Below, piece by piece: positions 50,586-58,214 of a DNA stretch of 64,000 bases; within the stretch, counting starts at the first letter, position 1, and each line of letters opens with the position of its first letter. Source of the DNA: Gemmatimonadales bacterium (GTDB lineage: Bacteria > Gemmatimonadota > Gemmatimonadetes > Longimicrobiales > Gaopeijiaceae); the NCBI GenBank assembly GCA_020344755.1, contig CP070829.1:235195-299194 (forward strand), given 5' to 3'. A program made the translations under genes and the position numbers. Under the pieces are notes generated by a model. That model had not been told where the DNA came from. It ran no database searches and saw nothing but the letters and a program-made list of their open reading frames with translations.

Positions 50586-51839
50586 ATGAGGTTCCCGGCA
50601 CGCCGAGACGCGACGGTCTTGCTCACGACCTTGGCGCTGACCGCCGCCTGCAACGATCCCACGGGCCCGGGCGTCGATCCCATCACAGAGCTTCCGCGCC
50701 AGCTCAGTACGGCTGAGAGGACGCTCATCGAAGCAGGGAACGGGTTCGGCCTGGAGCTCATGCGCCAGGTCACCCAGGCGGAGGAGGGGCCCAACGTCGT
50801 GATCTCGCCACTGAGCGCATCCATGGCGCTGGGAATGACGTTGAACGGCGCCGCGGGAAGTACCTTCGAAGCCATGCGCGCCACCCTGGGGTACGGGGTG
50901 CTGACCCAGGAGGAGATCAACACCGGTTACCACGATCTCCTGGAGCTACTTCGGGGCCTGGACGGAACGGTGGAGTTCTCGGTGGCGAACTCGGTCTGGT
51001 CCCGGGACGGCTTTCCCTTCCACGACGCCTTCTTCCAGCAGGTCTCCGGCGCGTTCGATGCTCACCTGGAGACCCGGGACTTCGGTGATCCGGCCACGCT
51101 CGATGCCATCAACGGCTGGGTGTCGGAAGAGACCAACGGCTACATCCCTCGTCTCCTCGACGGCATCGATCCGCAGATGGTGATGTTCCTTGTGAACGCC
51201 ATCTACTTCGATGGGCGGTGGACGACGCGCTTCGATGCCGGGGAGACGATGGCGTGGGACTTCCGTCGCGCCGATGGAAGTACCGTGGCGGTGGACATGA
51301 TGACCCTCCGGGAACACACCGTTCCCACGCTCCGGACCGAGGCCTTTACGGCTGCGGAGCTGACCTACGGCGGGGGTGCATTCGGGATGGTGGTCGTGGT
51401 ACCGGAGGGGGAGACCACCGCCCACGACCTGGCGTCGGGAATGGACGCGGAGTGGTGGAACTCACTCACTGGCGGTCTGGAGGACTTCGAGCTGGCGCGC
51501 ATCTCCCTGCCGCGTTTCACTCTGTCCTACGGCACCACCTTGAACGAAGCGCTGAAGGCCATGGGGATGGAGGTGGCCTTCTCGGAGACGGAGGCGGACT
51601 TCACCAACCTGTCACCCGAGGGGGACCGGCTCTACATCGACGAGGTCCGCCAGAAGACCTTCATCCAGGTGGATGAGGCCGGTACGAAGGCTGCTGCCGC
51701 CACTTCGGTGGGGATCGGCGTCACCTCCCTGCCGCCCATGCTGGTGGCGGACCGGCCCTTTCTCTTCGCCATCCGGGAGCGGCTCAGCGGCACCCTCCTC
51801 TTCACGGGCCTGGTGGGCGATCCCACGGTGGAGGAGTAG
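50586..51839 (+). CDS. Serpin lipoprotein
   Basis: Serine-protease inhibitor of 417 residues that acts by trapping proteases. AGGAGGGGG precedes the ATG at 50586. The lipobox (LALTAAC, Cys22) places it on the membrane. Serpin landmarks are NVVISPLSASMALGM, FLVNAIYFDGRW, then the reactive-loop hinge DEAGTKAAAAT and the C-terminal RPFLFAIRE. The hinge has the small residues that inhibitory serpins need. Counting from the Gly-Thr hinge, P1-P1' falls at or next to Thr-Ser in GVTSLPP, but a one-residue error is possible. It lies among four peptidase genes, so it may guard the cell against its own or foreign proteases. Confidence 0.93.
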   Translation: MRFPARRDATVLLTTLALTAACNDPTGPGVDPITELPRQLSTAERTLIEAGNGFGLELMRQVTQAEEGPNVVISPLSASMALGMTLNGAAGSTFEAMRATLGYGVLTQEEINTGYHDLLELLRGLDGTVEFSVANSVWSRDGFPFHDAFFQQVSGAFDAHLETRDFGDPATLDAINGWVSEETNGYIPRLLDGIDPQMVMFLVNAIYFDGRWTTRFDAGETMAWDFRRADGSTVAVDMMTLREHTVPTLRTEAFTAAELTYGGGAFGMVVVVPEGETTAHDLASGMDAEWWNSLTGGLEDFELARISLPRFTLSYGTTLNEALKAMGMEVAFSETEADFTNLSPEGDRLYIDEVRQKTFIQVDEAGTKAAAATSVGIGVTSLPPMLVADRPFLFAIRERLSGTLLFTGLVGDPTVEE

Positions 51840-52066
51840 GACCGGGATCCGGGCCCGCTCCATCCGGATCTCCGCTCGCGGTAATCGAGGGCGATTCGAC
51901 CCGTGTGGACTCCGAGGCGACGCTCCGGCCCTGCAGGAGGGCCTGGGCATCGACGCCCCGGACGCCGCCACGCTGCCCCCGCGTGGGGGAAGCCCACGAG
52001 CGCAGGTGAAGAGCCCTCGTCCGGCTGCGCCGATCGGGCGGAGGTGACGATCCGCCCGGATGCAGG

Positions 52067-52876
52067 TCAGGATCCGGTGGGCACGAAGGCCACGATGCGG
52101 AGCGGTCCCCCGCTCCCACCCTCGATCTTCATCGGAAGAGCGACGACAAAGGCGCCGGACTCCGGGAGGCGCTCCAGGTTCGCCACGTTCTCGAAGCCGG
52201 CGAGGTCCGCTGAGTACAGCGTCACGTGGGACTGGAAATCTTCGGACTGGCCGTAGTCGATGCTGGGCGTGTCGATGCCTACGGCGGCGAGATTCCTGTT
52301 CTCCACGAGCCACGTTGCCGCCTCCGGCGCCAGTCCCGGGAAGTGCAATTCCGGCACGGCATCGGGCCCGATGAGAGCTGTGCCGAGGTAGTCGACGCGG
52401 TCACTCCACTTCTCACCCCAGCCGGTTCGGAGGAGGAGGATTCCACCGTCCGGCAGCGTCCCGTGAGCCACTTCCCACGCTTCGAGGTCGGCCACGGTCA
52501 CCAGGTAGTCGGCGTGTGCCCGGGACGATACGTCCACCACCGCCGCGGGCCCCATGAGGTCGCTGAGGGGGATCTGGTCCGTCGTCCGCCGCCCCTCCGC
52601 GAAGTGGATGGGTGCGTCGAGGTGGGTTCCACCGTGCTCGGCCGTGGCGAACTCGTAGGAGGAGTAGAAGAAGCCTCCGTCCGTGGGTCCATACGCCAAC
52701 TGGGTGAGGCGAAATCCCGCCGTGTCGGTAGGCCAGTAGATGGTGGAGGGTCCGTAGGCGTGGGTCAGGTCGATCCACTCACCGGTCGCTCCGGCGAAGA
52801 CCTGGGCGTAATCGGGTCCGGGTCCGTTGCACGCGGCCAGGAAGACCACGGGTACCAGCCGAGATGTGAGGCGCAT
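52067..52876 (-). CDS. Cyclase family (kynurenine formamidase-like) lipoprotein
   Basis: Metal-dependent amide or lactone hydrolase of 269 residues. A lipobox (VVFLAAC, Cys16) makes it a lipoprotein, while typical members are cytoplasmic. The family motif HGGTHLDAPIHF (HxGTHxDxPxH) holds the metal and catalytic residues. Further landmarks are WIDLTHAYGPSTIYWP at the start, LLLRTGWGEKW, and GIDTPSIDYGQS. Family members hydrolyse N-formylkynurenine, isatin or cyclic imides. It has its own 200-bp upstream region and no obvious partner. Confidence 0.9.
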   Translation of the reverse strand: MRLTSRLVPVVFLAACNGPGPDYAQVFAGATGEWIDLTHAYGPSTIYWPTDTAGFRLTQLAYGPTDGGFFYSSYEFATAEHGGTHLDAPIHFAEGRRTTDQIPLSDLMGPAAVVDVSSRAHADYLVTVADLEAWEVAHGTLPDGGILLLRTGWGEKWSDRVDYLGTALIGPDAVPELHFPGLAPEAATWLVENRNLAAVGIDTPSIDYGQSEDFQSHVTLYSADLAGFENVANLERLPESGAFVVALPMKIEGGSGGPLRIVAFVPTGS

Positions 52877-53087
52877 GAATGTGGCGTCTCCAGGATACTG
52901 GGGGAGCCCGGGGCCGCCACTTGGCTAGCGGTGGAACCCCGGGGGCGGGTGGAGCGGAGACAATGCGCCGCGGGAGAGTCGACACGCAAGCGATGGATCG
53001 GACAGTGGGGGCGGGGCCGTGGAGGCCCGGGACAGGACTACGGGTGGGGCCGCGGACGTCGGGGACGACGTGGAGATGGCAGGTGCG

Positions 53088-53603
53088 CTAGCGCCGAGGA
53101 CCCAGGGCTCCACGAAGGACGTCGACCATGGAGCTGGTGACCTCCTCGAGGCTCTTCGCCAGGTTCTCCAGAGCGACCCGGTCCGCCGATTCTCCGGCTC
53201 CGCGGGCGTCCGACTCGGAGGCCTTCGCGTCATCGGATTCGGCATCCGAGACCGGCGGGTCCGCGGCGGCCGTGGTGGACGGCTTGGCGGACAGCCGACC
53301 GCTGTCGGAGCGGAATTGCTGGGCCAGCTTTCGGGCCGTCCGGCCCATCTCCAGGAAGAAGGTGGAGTATCCCTGAACGACACTTCTGACAACGGCCTGT
53401 GGTTCAGGACCCTTCCCGTCCTCCCGCCTGGAAAGGCCCCGCTCCACCTCCCCGAGGGCGGCCCGGCCAGATTCCACGAGGCCCTCGAGGAGACCGACAC
53501 CGGCTCGCAGCGAGTTCAGGCCTGTCTCCGAGAGCGAAGCCGAGTCCGCCGAATCGGGCGCATCGGTAGGAGGGGTGGTTTCCGAAGGATCCTGGGGGCT
53601 CAT
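53088..53603 (-). CDS. Unrecognised helical protein with low-complexity linker
   Basis: Protein of 171 residues with no family that I can name. A disordered acidic start (about 1-25) leads to amphipathic helices (about 27-105: AGVGLLEGLVESGRAALGEV, YSTFFLEMGRTARKLAQQF), a Ser/Asp/Ala-rich linker (about 105-145) and a last helix (ENLAKSLEEVTSSMVDVLRG). The pattern is phasin-like, that is amphipathic helices suited to coat a lipid or polymer surface, but no signature is visible. It lies 31 bp after the 65-residue small protein and in the run led by the ABC1 kinase gene. Confidence 0.6.
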   Translation of the reverse strand: MSPQDPSETTPPTDAPDSADSASLSETGLNSLRAGVGLLEGLVESGRAALGEVERGLSRREDGKGPEPQAVVRSVVQGYSTFFLEMGRTARKLAQQFRSDSGRLSAKPSTTAAADPPVSDAESDDAKASESDARGAGESADRVALENLAKSLEEVTSSMVDVLRGALGPRR

Positions 53604-53634
53604 GATCGGACTCGTGAGCGCCGAAGTTGATGGA

Positions 53635-53832
53635 TCACGTACTCTCGGTGCGCTCGGAACCCTTCAGGTCCTCGCCGAACTTCTCGAGCTCGTGCCCCAG
53701 GGCGGACAAGCCCTTTCCCCAGCCCTTTGCCGTCCCGCGGATCATGGCGAGCATGAAGTCGGTGGTCGCGTCGAAGATGTCCTTCGTCGCGTCGGTGACC
53801 CCCGAGGTCTTCGATTCCTTGGCGCTACCCAT
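53635..53832 (-). CDS. Small amphipathic helical protein
   Basis: Protein of 65 residues behind a strong AGGAGAACACC ribosome-binding site. It has one long amphipathic helix (DIFDATTDFMLAMIRGTAKG) with a basic face and a charged C-terminal helix (LSALGHELEKFGEDLK). No family is recognised. It sits between the ABC1 kinase gene (63 bp upstream) and the 171-residue helical protein on the same strand, so the three are probably one operon. The helix could lie on a membrane or bind the kinase, which is inference. Confidence 0.62.
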   Translation of the reverse strand: MGSAKESKTSGVTDATKDIFDATTDFMLAMIRGTAKGWGKGLSALGHELEKFGEDLKGSERTEST

Positions 53833-53895
53833 GGTGTTCTCCTTGTCGATGCGACCCGCCCCGCGCTCGGAGCCGGGGCTCGGTCCCTGGACCTG

Positions 53896-55824
53896 CTAGA
53901 GGTCGTCGAAGTCCTGCTCCACCTGCGCCAGGGACCAGACCAGCAGCGCTCCGGCGCCCAAGACCCACCAGGTGTACGGTTGCAGGGCCGCGGCCATCGA
54001 ATTGAGAAGACCAGGTCTCCAGCCCGATGGGAGTCGCGGCAGGGCTAACAATAGGACGGTGCCGGCGGCCGCCGCCAGCTTCATCTGACGGGCCAGGCCG
54101 GCCAGCACCCGCTCGGTGCGGGTCGCGGGCCGGGTGCGCCGCGACGCGGGCTCGTCCGGCTCTGCGGCGCGTGAGAGTGCCTCCATGAGGGCCCCGGGCC
54201 CTTCCACGAGCAATTGGAGGACCGCCCCCACCTTGGGCACGGTAGCCCCGCTCTCCACCATCTCCACCGTCCTCCGGAGCCGCTCGTCACTGACGAATTC
54301 TCGGATCAGGCGCTGCCAGTTCACGCTGGGATCCAGTTGGAGGACCACCATGTCGCCGATGATGATGGTCCGGTACAAACGGACCAGCGGCGCGGGCAGC
54401 CGGAGGCCGGCGCGCCGAACCGCTCCGAGGGTCTGGGTGAAGAGGTTGAAGTTACTGCGGCGGGACACGTTGGAGGTTCCAGGGGCCACGCCGGGCTGTT
54501 CCACCTCGGCGAGCCAGTCCCGCAGAATGCGCTTGAACTCGGCCTCGAAGTCCGTCAGGTCCCGAGCCGGAAGCGGCTCCATGGTGGCGACAAGGTGACG
54601 ATAGGCGGCGTCCAACCGACCCTCTGCGATGGCCTCGCGCATCTTGAACTCGTGGGTCCAGAGACGCTCATCCAGCCACCCGACCATCCCCAGGTCGATC
54701 CAGGCCAGGGTGCCTCCCTTCATCACGATGAGATTCGCCGCGTGCGGATCGGCGTGGAACAGGCGGTGACGCATCGCCTGGTCCAGGAATGAGCGCACCA
54801 TGAGGCACGCCGTCCGGTGGGGGGTGATTCCGTCCTCCTCCCAACGAGCGAGTTGCTCCACGGCCGCGGACCGGATCGGCCCCATGGCCGCGGCATCGCC
54901 GCCTCCCCCTTCCCGGGCGACCCTGGCGACGCGCATGAGCTCCTTGACCGTCACCCCGGTGATCTCTTCCATGGTGACGACGCCCGAAGAACTGAACCGG
55001 GGAAAGACCTTGGGGCAGGTGTGATCCGTATCGTCCCGCAACATGCGGTCTCGAAGCTGACGCAGGTTGCGGACCTCCCGTCTGAAGTCCAATTCCTCCC
55101 GCGTGAGCATCTGGAGTTCCCGGGCCAGGGACCGGACCCCCATCCGCCGGAATGGCCGCAGCGTCCCCAATGCCCGGGCAAGGGCGCCCACGAGGGCGAG
55201 ATCCACCCGGAAACGCTTCTCCACCCCCGGGCGGATCACCTTCACCACCACCGGTGTGCCGTCCAGGAGGCGGGCCCGGTGAACCTGCGCCACCGACGCG
55301 GCGCTCAGCGGGAGATCTTCGAACTCGGAGAAGGCCTCACCGACCGATCCGATGCGGAGCTCCCGCTCCATCCGTCGAGTGATCAGACGCGTCGGGACCC
55401 GCGGTAGGTCATCGAGCATGCTCGCCAACTCACCGCAGAACCGGTCCGGGAGCACATCGTGCCGGTGAGCCAGGAGTTGACCGACCTTGGCGAAGCCCGC
55501 TCCAGCGGCTTCCAACCGCTTACGGAGAAGACGTGGCCCGAACCCCGGGAATCGCCTCCGTACAAAGGGTTCGGAGAGACGCAGGAGAAGGATGACTCCC
55601 AGGAGCTCGACGGCCCGGGTGAGCCGAGCCAGGAAGACCACCGGCGTCGGGAGGTGGCTGATGGCGGAGGCTCGCAGGAGTCCCAGGGAGCGGTCGACGC
55701 TGGGAGGGCGAGAGCCTTGTTGCCCGGAGGTCGACGGCTCGGGCGCGCGTGACGCCTCGGACCCGACCGTCTCCCGTCCGGTCCCGTCCAGGGGGGCCTC
55801 CACTTCCGCGCGTTGTCGAGCCAC
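53896..55824 (-). CDS. ABC1 (UbiB/AarF/Coq8-type) atypical kinase
   Basis: Membrane-linked protein-kinase-like ATPase of 642 residues. The family motifs are present: KxGQ in GAGFAKVGQLLAHRHD, Ala-rich loop SAASVAQVHRA, ATP-binding Lys in VVVKVIRPG, catalytic HADPHAANLIV and metal-binding IDLGMVG. Two C-terminal transmembrane segments lie near 590-615 and 615-638. Coq8/UbiB proteins support isoprenoid quinone biosynthesis and lipid homeostasis by an unclear mechanism. The GTG at 55824 is chosen because GGAGGG lies five bases upstream; the upstream open frame to 55971 lacks such a site. It shares its upstream region with the divergent FAD oxidoreductase gene. Confidence 0.9.
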   Translation of the reverse strand: MARQRAEVEAPLDGTGRETVGSEASRAPEPSTSGQQGSRPPSVDRSLGLLRASAISHLPTPVVFLARLTRAVELLGVILLLRLSEPFVRRRFPGFGPRLLRKRLEAAGAGFAKVGQLLAHRHDVLPDRFCGELASMLDDLPRVPTRLITRRMERELRIGSVGEAFSEFEDLPLSAASVAQVHRARLLDGTPVVVKVIRPGVEKRFRVDLALVGALARALGTLRPFRRMGVRSLARELQMLTREELDFRREVRNLRQLRDRMLRDDTDHTCPKVFPRFSSSGVVTMEEITGVTVKELMRVARVAREGGGGDAAAMGPIRSAAVEQLARWEEDGITPHRTACLMVRSFLDQAMRHRLFHADPHAANLIVMKGGTLAWIDLGMVGWLDERLWTHEFKMREAIAEGRLDAAYRHLVATMEPLPARDLTDFEAEFKRILRDWLAEVEQPGVAPGTSNVSRRSNFNLFTQTLGAVRRAGLRLPAPLVRLYRTIIIGDMVVLQLDPSVNWQRLIREFVSDERLRRTVEMVESGATVPKVGAVLQLLVEGPGALMEALSRAAEPDEPASRRTRPATRTERVLAGLARQMKLAAAAGTVLLLALPRLPSGWRPGLLNSMAAALQPYTWWVLGAGALLVWSLAQVEQDFDDL

Positions 55825-56059
55825 TCGACCCTCCGGTCTAGGTCGCCTCCCACGGGAAATCCCCGGCAACCGGGCCGTGAGGCTCGACGGATGATACGGG
55901 ATGGCCCAAGCATGGACCAGCACATCAGTCCAAGTCGTCTGGACCTTCAACGCCCGCCACCGTATTCTCACCGCCGCCCAGCACTCCTGGCGCCGGATCC
56001 GGGCCTTCCCCTGTCGGCCCTCTCCACGCTCCGAATGCCTTCACCGCCTGATTCCCGCC

Positions 56060-58192
56060 GTGACGAACGACACCCGAGAAAGCGAGAAGCAGAAGGTCGT
56101 GGTTCTGGGCGGTGGCGTCGGCGCCATGGCCGCTGTCTTCGCACTCACCTCACCGGACAACCCCCGGCGGGACGACTACGACGTCACCGTGTACCAGATG
56201 GGGTGGAGGCTCGGGGGTAAGGGTGCGAGTGGCCGGAATGCCCGGTACCACCAACGCATCGAGGAGCACGGGCTCCACATCTGGATGGGCTGGTACCACA
56301 ACGCATTCCGGCTGCTCCGCGAGTGCTACGACCAGTTGGGCCGCGCACCCACGGAGCCACTGGCCCTGTGGAGCGACGCGTTCAAGGCACACCGGCTCGT
56401 CACACTCATGGACCGGCACGACGGACTCTGGAAGCCGTGGCACGTCCGTTTTCCGCTCACCAGCGACGAGCCGGGTGGAGGCTATCCATCCATCTCAGGG
56501 CAAGTCCAGCTTCTGCTGGGCTGGGGGCGGGTGATTCGGTCCGTCCTGCGTGAGAAAGGGGACGCCGGAGTTCGGTTCCTGCGGGACGTCCTCGGCGCGG
56601 GATCCATCCTGGGGCTGGCATCGAGCGGCCTCCCCGGGCTCCTTCTCTTCCTTCGCGCCACCGCCCTGGACAGGACGGTGGGGGCGTCGCGGTGTCGGCG
56701 GGTCCGGCGAACGGCGCAGCGTCTTCGCAGCAGGGTCCACGCGGCCATGGGCTCCGGGGTCTACGATGACGACGATACCCTGCGCCGATCCACCGAGATG
56801 CTGGACCTGGTGTGTACCGTGGTGATGGGCCTGATCGACGAAGGGGTTGCAGCGGGGACGTCGACCTTCAACGACCTGGATGAGCAGGAGTTGAGAGGCT
56901 TTCTCCGCAAGCACGGATGCCGTCCGGAACTCCTGGATTGTGCCTTCCTGAGAGCCTACTACAACCTCGCCCTGGCCTATCGGAGCGGAGACTCCACGGA
57001 CCCGGCCAACGAAGACGCCGCCGCCGGGGTGGCCGTCAACATCATGCTCCGGGCGTGCTGTGGTTACCGCGGCGCCTTCATGTGGGAGATGCAGGCGGGG
57101 ATGGGGGACACGATCTTCGCACCGTTCTACCAGGTGTTGCGGAGCCGAGGGGTCCGGTTCGAGTTCTTCCACACAGTGCGTGCGCTTCGGCCGTCGAAGG
57201 ATGGTGGCTCGGTCACCGAGATCCACCTGGAGAGGCAGGTCGATCTCGTGCACGACGAATACCAACCCCTCGTCGATGTCCAGGGACTCCCCTGTTGGCC
57301 AGCGGAGCCCCTGTACGACCAGATCGTCCGGGGAGACCTGCTCAAGGCCGGCGCCGAGGGTCATCGGTACGATCTGGAGTCACTGGAGAGCGGATGGTCT
57401 CCAGCCGGGGAGGTGACGCTTCGGAAAGGTGAGGACTTCCAACACGTGATCCTGGGCATACCCGCCATGGCCCAGTCCTTCGCGCTCCCGCTGGCTGAAA
57501 GGAACGCCAGCTGGAGGACGATGATGGACCAGGTGGAGACGGTCGCGACCCAGGCCGTACAGTTGTGGCTGGGGCCGTCCGCGCCGGACCTGGGCTGGCA
57601 GTCACCGCGGGACGAGCTCCATACGCCTCCCCCGAGAACGGTGCTGGGTGCCTTTGCCCAGCCGTTTCATACCTGGGCCGACTTCAGTCACCTGGCGTCC
57701 AGTGAGGCGTGGCCGGATGGACTGCGACCTGGCTCCATCGCCTACCTCCTGGGCACCATTCCCGCGGCGATGGAGGAGGCCGCCGAGGCTTCGCGCTCCG
57801 AGGGCAACAGCAGCTACGTGCGCGCCGCCTCCCTGGAGTGGCTGTCTCGCTACGCACGGATTCTTTGGCCGGCGCTCTGCCGTGAGGACGGGAGTCTGCG
57901 TTGGGACTTGCTGGTGGATCCGTACGAACGGTCCGGAGCTGAGCGGGCTTGTTCCCAGTATTATCGGGCCAATACGGAGGGCAGTGAGCGTTACGTTCAG
58001 CACAGTTCCGGCACGACGAAGTTCCGCCTTCGCGCCGGGGAGTCCGGATTCCGCAACCTGATCCTGGCCGGTGACTGGATCGACACGGGGATCTGTGGGG
58101 GCTGTGTGGAGACGGCGACCATGTCCGGACTTCAAGCGGCGCGAGCCATCTCCGGGCATCCCCGCGTGGTACCCGGCGAGTCGCGACGGTAG
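56060..58192 (+). CDS. FAD-dependent desaturase/oxidoreductase of the phytoene-desaturase superfamily (COG3349-like)
   Basis: Flavoprotein of 710 residues. The N-terminal dinucleotide-binding fold reads KVVVLGGGVGAMAAVF, followed by the YQMGWRLGGKGASGRN segment of the amine-oxidase/desaturase superfamily. The C terminus has the FAD-binding LILAGDWIDTGICGGCVETA. Cys residues occur near LRACCGYRG and GGCVE; COG3349 proteins have been described as containing an Fe-S cluster, but I cannot confirm one here. Large insertions (about 190-260, 420-470) exceed a normal carotenoid desaturase. The GTG at 56060 lacks a Shine-Dalgarno, so the start is uncertain. The substrate is probably a hydrophobic isoprenoid, by family analogy. 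Confidence 0.83.
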   Translation: MTNDTRESEKQKVVVLGGGVGAMAAVFALTSPDNPRRDDYDVTVYQMGWRLGGKGASGRNARYHQRIEEHGLHIWMGWYHNAFRLLRECYDQLGRAPTEPLALWSDAFKAHRLVTLMDRHDGLWKPWHVRFPLTSDEPGGGYPSISGQVQLLLGWGRVIRSVLREKGDAGVRFLRDVLGAGSILGLASSGLPGLLLFLRATALDRTVGASRCRRVRRTAQRLRSRVHAAMGSGVYDDDDTLRRSTEMLDLVCTVVMGLIDEGVAAGTSTFNDLDEQELRGFLRKHGCRPELLDCAFLRAYYNLALAYRSGDSTDPANEDAAAGVAVNIMLRACCGYRGAFMWEMQAGMGDTIFAPFYQVLRSRGVRFEFFHTVRALRPSKDGGSVTEIHLERQVDLVHDEYQPLVDVQGLPCWPAEPLYDQIVRGDLLKAGAEGHRYDLESLESGWSPAGEVTLRKGEDFQHVILGIPAMAQSFALPLAERNASWRTMMDQVETVATQAVQLWLGPSAPDLGWQSPRDELHTPPPRTVLGAFAQPFHTWADFSHLASSEAWPDGLRPGSIAYLLGTIPAAMEEAAEASRSEGNSSYVRAASLEWLSRYARILWPALCREDGSLRWDLLVDPYERSGAERACSQYYRANTEGSERYVQHSSGTTKFRLRAGESGFRNLILAGDWIDTGICGGCVETATMSGLQAARAISGHPRVVPGESRR

Positions 58193-58214
58193 CCGGGGGA
58201 AGTCCCTTCTGGCG

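Noticed and set aside
53088-53832. Phasin genes of a polyhydroxyalkanoate cluster
   Set aside because: The proteins are amphipathic and helical, but no phasin signature and no polymerase or depolymerase gene is in the window.
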